This document shows positions 36,301-44,435 of a stretch of 64,000 nucleotides of DNA, piece by piece. Location of the stretch: NCBI RefSeq assembly GCF_019097595.1, contig NC_080726.1, forward strand, positions 14,753,205 through 14,817,204, written 5' to 3'. Under the pieces are notes generated by a model, which was not told the DNA's origin, did no database searches, and worked only from the letters and a program-made list of their open reading frames with translations. This DNA comes from Hemibagrus wyckioides (taxonomy: Eukaryota; Chordata; Actinopteri; Siluriformes; Bagridae). Every line of letters begins with the position of its first letter. The first letter of the stretch is position 1. A program made the translations under genes and the position numbers.

Positions 36301-39300
36301 CTTCCTGCTTACTGTTTGGGGTATAAGATGCATTTTGAACTAGCATGTGTGAGCGTTTGGAGCGGAAGGCCAGTCGCCTCTGTTTCTGTGCCCCCAGGTG
36401 GCGAAGCAGCAGAACTGCATCCTGCTCTGTGTCCATAGGGAAGAGATGTGCGTCTGGAAAACGAGCCTCGACCAAGCGGGACAGTGCACGTCGAGATTCT
36501 GTCCGCTTCTTCACTGCCAGGTCAGCAATGCCCTGAAACACCAAAGCTGAAGAGCACAGATAATAATGGATTAGAGAAAGCAGACAGTCCATAGTGTAAG
36601 AATGAAAGGTGTTCAGAATTACAGGAGATATATTTTAAAACGACAAGGTCATTGATTCCATCTCCTGCTTTATCTCTTACCATGACTGGGTAATCCTTGT
36701 GCAAAGAGACAGGAAAGGCAGTAATCTCCATAACTGTCCCAACCCTCTTTGGACTCGAGCACAAGCACTAAACTGTCTGCTACCTTGGCCACATCAAGGA
36801 GAGTGTGCAGATCAGCTAAAAGCAAAAATGAGAGCAATTTAAATGCATCTGATAAAATACTGACCGCTTCCGATGTTTGTTTCAGTAAATAATAGGTAAT
36901 ATTAATAAAGGATCTTTAAATTAGCTCCTAAAGAAAAATTTGTATGTTAATCCTAAAAAAATCCTAATATCCTAATTGTCCAATTCACAAAGTGTCTCTG
37001 CAACTAAAGCAGGTTTTAAGCTGTTAAAACCAAAGAGCTCCAGAGAAATTCTTAATTCTTTTAAGTTATATTTAAATAGAATAGGATAGGATGCAACTTT
37101 TACTGCAATCTGACAAGCGTGGAAATGCAGTAGAATGAGCAAGTCAGTGGCAATCAATATGCAGGACACACAGAGAAGAGACATAGTTTATAACTAGAGT
37201 TAATGAGAGGACTATGCCCATCATACAGTGACACGATATATATATATATTTATGGTACTCAGACTGTTATATATTACACAGTTTTAGCAATTTAACCTTA
37301 TAGGGGAAAAGTAAATGGTTCAGATTACATTTCTAAAGATTGCATAATTGCCATAATTTGCTTCTTGTTTACATGTAATGGGCTTATAACCACACCGCTG
37401 ACATGCACACCGATAGAGCTGGGGCCAAAAGTTTACATACCCTCTAGGCTAAAAACATTCAAACTCAATTCAATCCATTATTAGGCTCAATCATTAGGAA
37501 TACCAGTTATTATTTAGTTCAATTCTGTAACAATCCATTTCAGCATAAAATCTAATAGATGTCTTTTTTTTTTACTACATCAGATATTAGTGGATCAAAA
37601 TCTTACATACACTTTGTCAGTGTTTCATGGCATCACCTTCTAATTGCTTAACTTGAACCAAATGCTTAAATTTTGCCCATTCCTACAGACAGAACTGGTG
37701 TAACTATGTCAGCTTTGTGATCTGCCTTGCTCAGGCATGATTTTTTATTTATTTATTTTATTTCAGTCCACAAATTTTCTGTGGGATTCAGGTCAGGGCT
37801 TTGTATTGGCCACACCAATACATTCACTTTGTTGTCTTCAAGCCATTTTGTTACAGCTTTGGGCGTTTGCTTAGGATCACTAGGATTCAGGTGAAAATCT
37901 GGGATTAAAGTTTGTTTTTTGTTTTACTGTGAGTCGGTCCGTGCCACAATATGGCTATATTGGTGGACGATATACATTTTCTTATATTGTTTACATCACC
38001 AGTGCTATAAAAGCTACTTAAGGCAGATGATTTGCAACACTGAGGTCAGAACTGGGAGCTGCTGGTGGAGTGTTATAACAAAAACAAACATGGAGGAGCT
38101 GGACACCAAACAAAACTCCCTACAACACTCCAACACAGAACAGACATCAACCCAACTAATAGGTGAAGAACTTGTACTTATAAAGGATGCACTTCTGACT
38201 TTTGGATGGTTTGGGTACACTTTCTTTCTTTCTTTCTTTCTTTCTTTTTTAACACCATGCCAGCTTCTGTGGCTACATTCATGGCGAGAATCAGTATTTG
38301 TTATTCAATATTAAACCTATGTAAGATGTTTAAGATTATTTTTTTAAGAACTTTAAAACTAAATTTGGGTTGACTAGTTTAAAAACTTTTTCAAAAGTGT
38401 CAACAGAATAAAACAAGTTCCTTCCAGGAGTAAAAGTATTACATTCGAATAAAATATGTTTGATGGACAGAAGGGTTTTACATGATGAACACTGGATTTT
38501 CTCTTGACAGTAAAAATTTGTGTGTAGCTTTTGAGTGTCCTATTCTGCATCTTGTATATATGACTTGATCCCAACGATTATTAAAAGGAAATGTAAATTT
38601 TGTTTCAATACTAGGATTTATTTCATGCAGTTTGTTATTTAAACATTGGACCCATTCTGATTGCCATTTATTTTTGATGTATACATTTAAAATTGGTTTC
38701 AAATCTGTAAAAGGTGCAGAGCATTTGATTGGTTTTTTAGAAAAGGCTTCTTTGGCAGTTTTGTCTGCTTGCTCATTACCTGGGATTCCTGAGTGTCCAG
38801 GTATCCAACAGAAAATTATGTTAAAATATTTTTGATTCTAAAAATGATAGCTTGATTATGATTTCCATGATTGTTGGATGATCTGTTTTTAAATTTTCTA
38901 ATGCTTCAAGACATGACTTTGAGTCCGTTATGATTAAGTATTCCTTTCGTGATGTGGATTCAATGAACTTCAAAGCCATGAGCAGAGTTGACTTGTAAAA
39001 ACTGGTCTGGATTTAACAATTCAGACACTGACCAGATAATAGTCATTTGTTCGGTATGCCACAAACCAGTCATAAATGAATACAGTTATTTTGGCTAGAT
39101 ATTTTTTCATCAGTTTTCATACATATTGTGATGTATATCATTTAAAATATGAAATTATTCAGGATATAAACAAACAGGCAACTTGGTGTATGTAAACACT
39201 GACCCACTGCAATTCTTAAATAGTGAATGAAAGCTGAAATAAATTTATTTTATAATTACATCTACCTGCCAAAAGAAACGTATGGCAACATTAAATGTGT

Positions 39301-40551
39301 GAAATTATGAGAAACTGAGATTGAATATCAGCCTAGGTGCAAACACATGAATACAACATGAGATTTGATATGCTATTTACACTGTAAAACTGATTAAATT
39401 AATTAGCCTACATATCTCAATCAACCAAGCTGATTAAAAGATTTTTACAGTAACTGTTTTGAATCACTATGTGGATTCTTCATGCAAAAGAAATTTCAAA
39501 TGACTGCACAGCAAACACATGATTACTGTTCTAAATATTCTGGAAAAGATGTGTGATAAAATGCTACCTGTGTCAGGCCGATAGAAAGTGAATCTTTGTT
39601 TAAAGCGTGGCAGGACGAGGCCAAAGCTGTCCCGTTCCACTGGAGTTCCCTGGTGTTCATGCAGCACTCCTCCGATCCCATCTGCTCTCAAAAGCCAGGT
39701 CACGGCAGCAACATCGACCTGAGCGTGCAGTCCAATCACAGCCACCAGGTGAGGCGGCCCGTCTCTGCTGCCCAGCCGGCGTTTCTCTGACAGCACCTGA
39801 AACACCAAAAACACACAGAGGGTCACTTGCTGATTCTCTTCAACATCAATTTTAAATGTGGGTGAGGTAGACTATATTAATTCCTTACCGAGTCCTTTTT
39901 GTTGCGACGCAGCTGATTGGCTTTGTGTCTCCTGTCCATCTTACTCAGCTCTCGCCGTTGTTTTTTGGAGAGAGCCACAACAGCAACTCTGCCTAATAGA
40001 CAAAATAAACTTTAATTCTGTCCAGAGTTCATGCCTTAATTTAGAAAATCCCTTGCCCTTTCTTATTCACATCATGATTTATTATGACTAAGGTGGCAAG
40101 AACAGGACACATGCCAAGAGATGTAATAACTGCGTTATAGCCAGATCATATCACCCAAACATAATATGCATGCATGCATGCATGCTATGACTTAGCAGTT
40201 AGCCAAGTCGATGACCTGAGCTGTGTATATACTGGACGGAGGTTTTTGATTAAAGAACTTTATCATCGTACATTCTTGTCTGGCTTGCTACTGTCACTCG
40301 GGAAATATGATCTAGTGCCATTCTTGACTGGGGAAAGTGTGTGAACTTTAAAACACGTGTTTAGGCTAGACAGTCATGCCCTGCTTCAAAGAATGGCGCA
40401 AAGAAATACATGAAGAAAGATAAACCGAATTACCCTTGTTCTCACGTCCGATCTCTCCCTTCGTTCGATGCTTTCCATGTTTGTGCTGTTTATTTTTCTG
40501 TTTGTAAACGCCAGGCCGATGAGCTTGCTGATGCTCTTTACCAGCAGCCAT
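30334..40551 (-). CDS. tsr1: tsr1: pre-rRNA processing / 40S maturation factor TSR1
   Basis: TSR1 is a GTPase-like but catalytically inactive relative of BMS1 that binds late pre-40S particles in nucleolus and cytoplasm. Fifteen minus-strand coding exons join in phase: 40434-40551, 39889-39992, 39568-39796, 36681-36815, 36092-36546, 35628-35787, 34604-34797, 33012-33235, 32183-32342, 31983-32093, 31573-31705, 31089-31205, 30865-31005, 30666-30740, 30334-30512. They total 2535 bases, 844 residues (human about 804). Seen: a basic N-terminus ([19 protein letters not shown]), an EF-Tu-like region through exons 3-5, the conserved segment [19 protein letters not shown] typical of AARP2CN domains, a long acidic tract (about 415-490), then the conserved C-terminal half with [34 protein letters not shown] and [13 protein letters not shown]. 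Exon 5 uses the upstream acceptor CTTCAG|CT, which gives [10 protein letters not shown]. The start matches the family N-terminus. Confidence 0.97.
33236..34603 (-). other. tsr1: tsr1 intron 7
   Basis: 1.4 kb between exons 7 and 8. The left part (33240-33660) is AT-rich and featureless. From about 33690 it is repeat-free and mixed, with a GC-richer block at 33890-34260. No transposon or coding exon was recognised. Confidence 0.6.
33890..34260. promoter_or_regulatory. GC-richer block with core-promoter-like motifs in tsr1 intron 7
   Basis: Inside intron 7 (33236-34603) is a block clearly richer in G+C than its surroundings. On the plus strand it has TATAAATA at 33973-33980 running into AATGGCCGCC (YY1-like), and CCAAT followed by CAG at 34226-34233. 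Its open frames (34026-34223 plus, 33900-34256 minus) resemble nothing I know. It may be a conserved regulatory element or an internal promoter. Confidence 0.3.
34798..35627 (-). other. tsr1: tsr1 intron 6
   Basis: 830 bases between exons 6 and 7. It carries one MITE-like element near its centre (about 35195-35375); the rest is AT-rich with nothing recognised. Confidence 0.6.
35195..35375. mobile_element. foldback/MITE-like element in tsr1 intron 6
   Basis: GGTGTAGGGTGCAGGATTTC at 35209 is inverted at 35321-35344 (GAAATAAAAACCTGCACC then TACACC). Between them CAGAAGCCAGACCTGG and the inverse-like GTGGCTTCTGCC also pair. The right flank AGCCCTTTGTGGATAAG matches the outer part of a very common teleost element; the left outer part is eroded. 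Too short to code, so non-autonomous. Confidence 0.65.
37417..37916 (-). mobile_element. left part of a Tc1-like transposon with transposase remnant
   Basis: It begins with an outer repeat (CCAAAAGTTTACATACCC at about 37426) and has an inner repeat (TCTTACATACACTTTGTC at about 37601), the IR/DR end structure of fish Tc1-like elements. The minus strand at about 37760-37880 encodes a transposase C-terminal segment, readable as [17 protein letters not shown] followed by [10 protein letters not shown]. That contains the motif with the catalytic glutamate of the DD34E triad. Frameshifts and stops occur elsewhere, so it is inactive. Homology breaks off near 37916. Confidence 0.85.
38217..38247. repeat. 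(TTTC)n tetranucleotide tract
   Basis: About seven TTTC units inside the transposon insert. Confidence 0.9.
38375..38990 (-). mobile_element. LINE ORF2 fragment with RNase H domain
   Basis: The minus strand encodes the C-terminal part of a non-LTR retrotransposon polyprotein. An RNase H domain is recognisable by [11 protein letters not shown] (second half of the active site) and [15 protein letters not shown] (last catalytic residues), followed by the post-RNase H region NKWQSEWVQ and [17 protein letters not shown] frame change with a stop near 38826 separates the two RNase H halves, so the copy is dead. An RNase H domain points to an I-group clade (I, Nimb or similar). The 5' part with reverse transcriptase is absent, as expected for a 5'-truncated insertion. 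Confidence 0.85.
39172..39352. mobile_element. right end of the same Tc1-like transposon
   Basis: GGTGTATGTAAACACTGACC at 39184, followed by AAAGCTGAAATAAATTTATT and, further right, GAGAAACTGAGATTGAAT and GGTGCAAAC, follows the order of the right IR/DR end of Sleeping Beauty-type Tc1 elements. With the left half at 37417-37916 it brackets 1.25 kb of unrelated sequence. Confidence 0.7.
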
Positions 40552-40582
40552 TTTCCCTCATGCCACACATGTAAACTTTAAA

Positions 40583-40590
40583 TGACGTCA
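40583..40590. promoter_or_regulatory. tsr1: CRE/ATF site in the tsr1 promoter
   Basis: A perfect palindromic TGACGTCA lies 32 bases upstream of the tsr1 ATG, next to a CpG-containing stretch (CCTGCGCCGAG). CREB/ATF sites this close to the start are common in housekeeping and ribosome-biogenesis promoters. Binding is inferred. Confidence 0.5.
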
Positions 40591-41339
40591 TATTCCTGCG
40601 CCGAGAAATCGGAGAGAAGTGGAGAAGTCTGCCATCTGCTGATCAGTAATCTTACTGTTGTGGTTTTAGGGTACAGTAAGCAGAAGATCTGGTTGTAATA
40701 GTATTCAGTATGTTAACGAATAATAAACTCTCCAGCTATGGGAACAGTAATTTTTTTTGACTAGTATCACCGAGTATCAAAATATTCATAAAATTCAAAA
40801 AGACTTCAGTGCAAGGTGGAAAATGAAGAAAAAAAGATACACAGAAAGTTGTACCTGTGCATCTGCCGCTGGCTGAAAAAGTCAGGGAATTGAACATTGC
40901 ACACTTCAAGAAGATTGTAACAGTAATCCTTTCTAGCTTTTAGCTGACATAATCTCATCTATGTTGGGTCTTGCAGTGGGAGGTTTCCTTCTTCATTTGG
41001 GGTTTTGCTCAGGAAATGCCAGCAGGCAGAGATATGCCACAGAGGAAGTGTGCAGGATACAGAAGTTATGTTTTCAGTAAATATCAGCAGTTTCTTTCTA
41101 AAACCTTAAAATGTCTTGAGTGCTTCTCATATCTATCTCACAAGACAATTAAAATGGCATGATCTTAAATGTGGTGTGAACTGAGCGCTTCAGTGCGTTG
41201 TTTAGAAAGTGTATGTTTAAAATGAATTCACCACGCATTCACGGTACATTGCTATTGAACTCTGTTTAAAATATCATATAATATATACCACAAGGAGATA
41301 TACACCATAAACCGACCAGTAATGGGTAAAAGAGGTGAG

Positions 41340-41822
41340 ACTTGCTGTCCTAAAAGGGTTGTTTATATTACTATGATTTAAATATTTATATGTTGTTAAT
41401 GTTACCGCGGCTATTATTATCAAGTAGTTGCATCTCAGTTGCACATTGTTAATGTTTACTGCTGCTGCTATTATTGTTATCTACAGTTGCATTCAATTTG
41501 CACGTGTTACTGTACTATTGTTTTGCACATAAGTGAATATTGCAACATAAGCCAATATTGTACACTTGCACACACATATATACATAGTCTATATTTCTAT
41601 ATTTACATAGTCTATATCTCTAATTCTGTGGCATAGTATTTTTTTTTTTTTATTAGGTTTGTTTGTGTATTTATGTGTGTGTGTTTATTTTATTTGTTAC
41701 ATGGGTTTTGTACTTGTCTTGGCATTCACTGTGGACAGCAAAGAAAGAATTTCACTGTACAGGGAAACTTGTTTTCCTCACTGTGCACATGACAGTGAAG
41801 GCTTTGAATCTTAAATCTTGTC
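41340..41822 (+). repeat. retroposon 3' tail-like repeat
   Basis: The AT-rich stretch ends in GAAAGAATTTCACTGTACAGGG, then TGACAGTGAAGGCTTTGAATC and TTAAATCTTG. This is the typical 3' terminal pattern of fish non-LTR elements, which end in short GAATCTT-type repeats. No coding part remains. Confidence 0.5.
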
Positions 41823-42100
41823 AAGAAGCTTTTATTATCATTTCAACCACACATAGCTGTATGTAGTGAAATGAGACAATGTTTCTCCAGGACCCCGGTG
41901 CCACATAGACAACATACAACATATATCTACAGGACAGAAACAACAACACACAGAGCTAGGGACAGAAAGTTTGTCCTAGCTACATAAAGTGCATCGTGTG
42001 CAAACAGTGCAAGACAGGAGAAACAGAAAATACAAAAAAATAACACAAGACAGTACAGGACACATAGCGCCGAGGGGAAAAAACGTGCAACAAGGATCTT
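41823..42100. repeat. dispersed repeat
   Basis: Contains TTTCAACCACACATAGCTGT, GTAGTGAAATGAGACAATGT, TTTCTCCAGGACC and ACATAAAGTGCATCGTGTGC, a recurring combination in teleost dispersed repeats. A shorter related copy may be at 51838-52020. It directly abuts the retroposon tail at 41340-41822, so both may be one insertion. Confidence 0.5.
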
Positions 42101-42453
42101 GGTGGCTCTAGTGTGGATCTAGAAAATGTTTTTTCAGTGATGTTTTATCATATCTAAGTCAAATGTAGACTGGGATTTCTGAGAGCACCATAGCTCTACC
42201 ACTCTGCATCCATAGCAAGTGATATATAATATTGTCCTTTCCACTGGAGCCATTTGCTATGGACTGGATTGTTATAGGTAAACGAGGTCAAACCTGCTTT
42301 CCTAAATGGCTCTGTCACATAACACCACAGAGGCTCTACAATGAAAACAAAAAGATGGAGTGTGGCTCTTTGAATGCCATTCACAAAACACAGACTGCAG
42401 TGCTTCAAGCCCGCTGTTCGCCTGGATACAGGGAGCAGGAATCCTGCGCTGCC

Positions 42454-42523
42454 ATTGGCTGAGACAGCCGGCTGCTCGGGGGCCAATCCACAGCTTCCGC
42501 TCGGTGTTCTGTTTACCAATTGG
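42454..42523. promoter_or_regulatory. cluster of CCAAT boxes
   Basis: ATTGG at 42454-42458, CCAAT at 42483-42487 and CCAAT/ATTGG overlapping at 42516-42523 lie 29 and 33 bases apart in a GC-richer stretch. Regular spacing of about three helical turns is typical of NF-Y-dependent promoters. It lies about 1 kb upstream of the taok1 first exon and 1.9 kb upstream of tsr1. Confidence 0.4.
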
Positions 42524-43226
42524 ATGTTTGGCAAGCCGAGGACACCGTGATGCTGTTTACTTCTAACCTCCTGGTGATGTATAGCTTATACCTTATAATG
42601 CAAAGCCACATTGTGCTATGGCTTTCCATGGAAAGGTTCGTCAGAAATTTTCACTTGTTTCCTTTGTAGACTTGTGCTTATAACCTTTAGATATTTACAC
42701 TGATCTTTATATTAGTGCAATTTTGAAAACACTGCCAATCAAATTGAACAACTAAAATATTTGTTCATAGTTTTTAATCCTTTTAACTTGCATTGTTTAG
42801 ACCGCTAATACTCCAATAAAACATTTGGTCTGTGCCCATTCTGAAGTATTTCAAATATCTTTTGATATAAGATTTGCATATATTTCTGTATAGATTTTAT
42901 GGATTTGTGTATATATTGTGTTCAGTAATGGACCTTTGAGTTTTATGGACCGTTTGTGTTTAGATATTTGGAGAAGAAGAAAAAAAGTATTAAAAAAAAA
43001 AAAACATTTGAATACTGGTCCTGAATGATTTATTGTAAATTATCGCGCTATTAAATAAGAAAAGATGAATGAACAACTTGTTTTCAGTAGAGTGACTGCT
43101 AGTGTTTACACCGGAAACTACAGATGGGCTTTAGTTATTTATTTGATTTATTTTGTATTATGTTATTGAGCACAGTCAGCATTACTGAATAATGAACAGG
43201 TTTTTTTTAGTCATGCAGGCAGTGTG

Positions 43227-43284
43227 TGGAGAGAGAGTGGAGAGAGAGAGAGAGTGTGTGTGTGTGTGTGTGTAGAGAGAGAGA

Positions 43285-43320
<36 letters not shown>

Positions 43321-43389
43321 TGAGAGTGTGTGTGCTAGAGAGAAAGAGAGAGTGTGTGTGTGTGTATGTAGAGAGAGAGAGAGAGAGAG

Positions 43390-43452
<63 letters not shown>
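43227..43452. repeat. compound (GA)n/(GT)n microsatellite at the taok1 promoter
   Basis: Alternating blocks of GA and GT units over about 225 bases, at least five switches, ending just before the CpG-rich taok1 first-exon region. Confidence 0.95.
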
Positions 43453-43559
43453 TGAGTGAGTCCCAGGGCTGAGTGGGTGTTTCCCGCAGCGTTAGGGCGG
43501 GACCGGCCGGCCTTCCAGGAACAAGCAGGCGCAGAGAGGGAAGAAAAGCACCACAACAT

Positions 43560-44018
43560 GCTCACTGTGAACGCGTCTCTGTGCGCGCTATAGCGATTTC
43601 CAAATCGCCCTGCCTTTAGCTTTTCGGCCTGTTAGGGTGTGGTCGTCTTTTCGGTGATCTGTGCTGCATGTTGGCGCGTTTCATATGCGCGTCAAACTTG
43701 TCAGAAGCAACTGGAGCTGCCGGACGCCATCTTTAGGACTGCTCAGGGAAGAGGCGAGTGGCTGGGCCACCGTTAGCCCGGGCTGGAGTTTCACTATCCT
43801 GGACTATCTCTCTGTTTAATGCACTTCCATAAGTTATCGACGGCAGCGCAGTTTGGAAATCAATCCAGAGTTATTCAGAAAGCTCTAACCACTGACAGTG
43901 AGTTGAGTAAACATCTGTCGTGTCCGAGTAAGAAATACTTTGTGGACTATTTCTCGAGTTGAACCTTAGAAGAAGCTACGCTAGCTGACTTAGCCACCCC
44001 AGCCTGGCTGTCGGAACG
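43560..44018 (+). promoter_or_regulatory. taok1: taok1 promoter and non-coding exon 1
   Basis: A CpG-rich stretch (GTGAACGCGTCTCTGTGCGCG near 43566, GCCATCTTTAGGAC near 43725) without a long open frame ends at a strong donor, GGAACG|GTAAGTGG, with the exon ending at 44018. The next taok1 exon begins at 53320 (acceptor TGTTTTAG) and reaches the ATG after 113 bases. The position, CpG density and donor fit the untranslated first exon of a TAO kinase gene. The left boundary is approximate because no transcription start can be read from sequence. Confidence 0.6.
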
Positions 44019-44363
44019 GTAAGTGGCGATGTGCTAGCCTGCTAACTAAAACTAGCTAAGGGGCTTAGCTAATGTTATTGACAGAAACTACCCTCACTTT
44101 ACGCCTGTATGTTAATATTAGTTACATCTGTCAGCGTAAAAAATGTATGAATGCGAGTAGTATAACAGTATATTGAATATAACGCGAACATAGCTGTAAC
44201 ATTTTTTATATTTAAGCTTGGTATGAGAAGTGTCCCAATCTCAGCCTCCAAGCTTAACCGTATTTAAGCTCACAAGCTAAGCTCGTGGCGGTGTATTTGT
44301 AAACATAAAACGCAAGCTTTGCAAGGGTTGTGTAGAAACCTTTCGTTTATGTAAGGCTTTATG

Positions 44364-44368
<5 letters not shown>

Positions 44369-44432
<64 letters not shown>
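44369..44432. repeat. (AT)n microsatellite
   Basis: About 32 AT units. Confidence 0.95.

Positions 44433-44435
<3 letters not shown>

Larger units (their letters stand above)
36816..39567 (-). other. tsr1: tsr1 intron 3, expanded by nested transposons
   Basis: The longest tsr1 intron, 2.75 kb. Most of its length (about 37417-39352) is a Tc1-like transposon split by a 1.25 kb insert that contains LINE sequence. Short AT-rich intron sequence remains on both sides, including an (AT)n-rich patch near 37238. Confidence 0.7.
40552..43550. other. intergenic region between divergent tsr1 and taok1 promoters
   Basis: 3 kb between the tsr1 start (minus) and the taok1 first exon (plus). It contains the tsr1 promoter with a CRE, a GCATGC-rich mini-repeat is nearby inside tsr1 (40168-40185), retroelement-derived sequence at 41340-42100, a GC-richer block with CCAAT boxes at 42360-42570, AT-rich filler and a long purine microsatellite. 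No coding exon recognised. Confidence 0.6.

Noticed and set aside
36522..36764. 80-codon minus-strand frame overlapping tsr1 exon 4
   Set aside because: It reads the exon in the wrong frame and runs through the intron; the spliced frame matches TSR1.
30334..40433. C/D box snoRNAs in tsr1 introns (mammalian TSR1 hosts SNORD91)
   Set aside because: No minus-strand TGATGA followed at a suitable distance by CTGA with a terminal stem was found. The nearest C-box-like site, near 34945, lacks a downstream D box.
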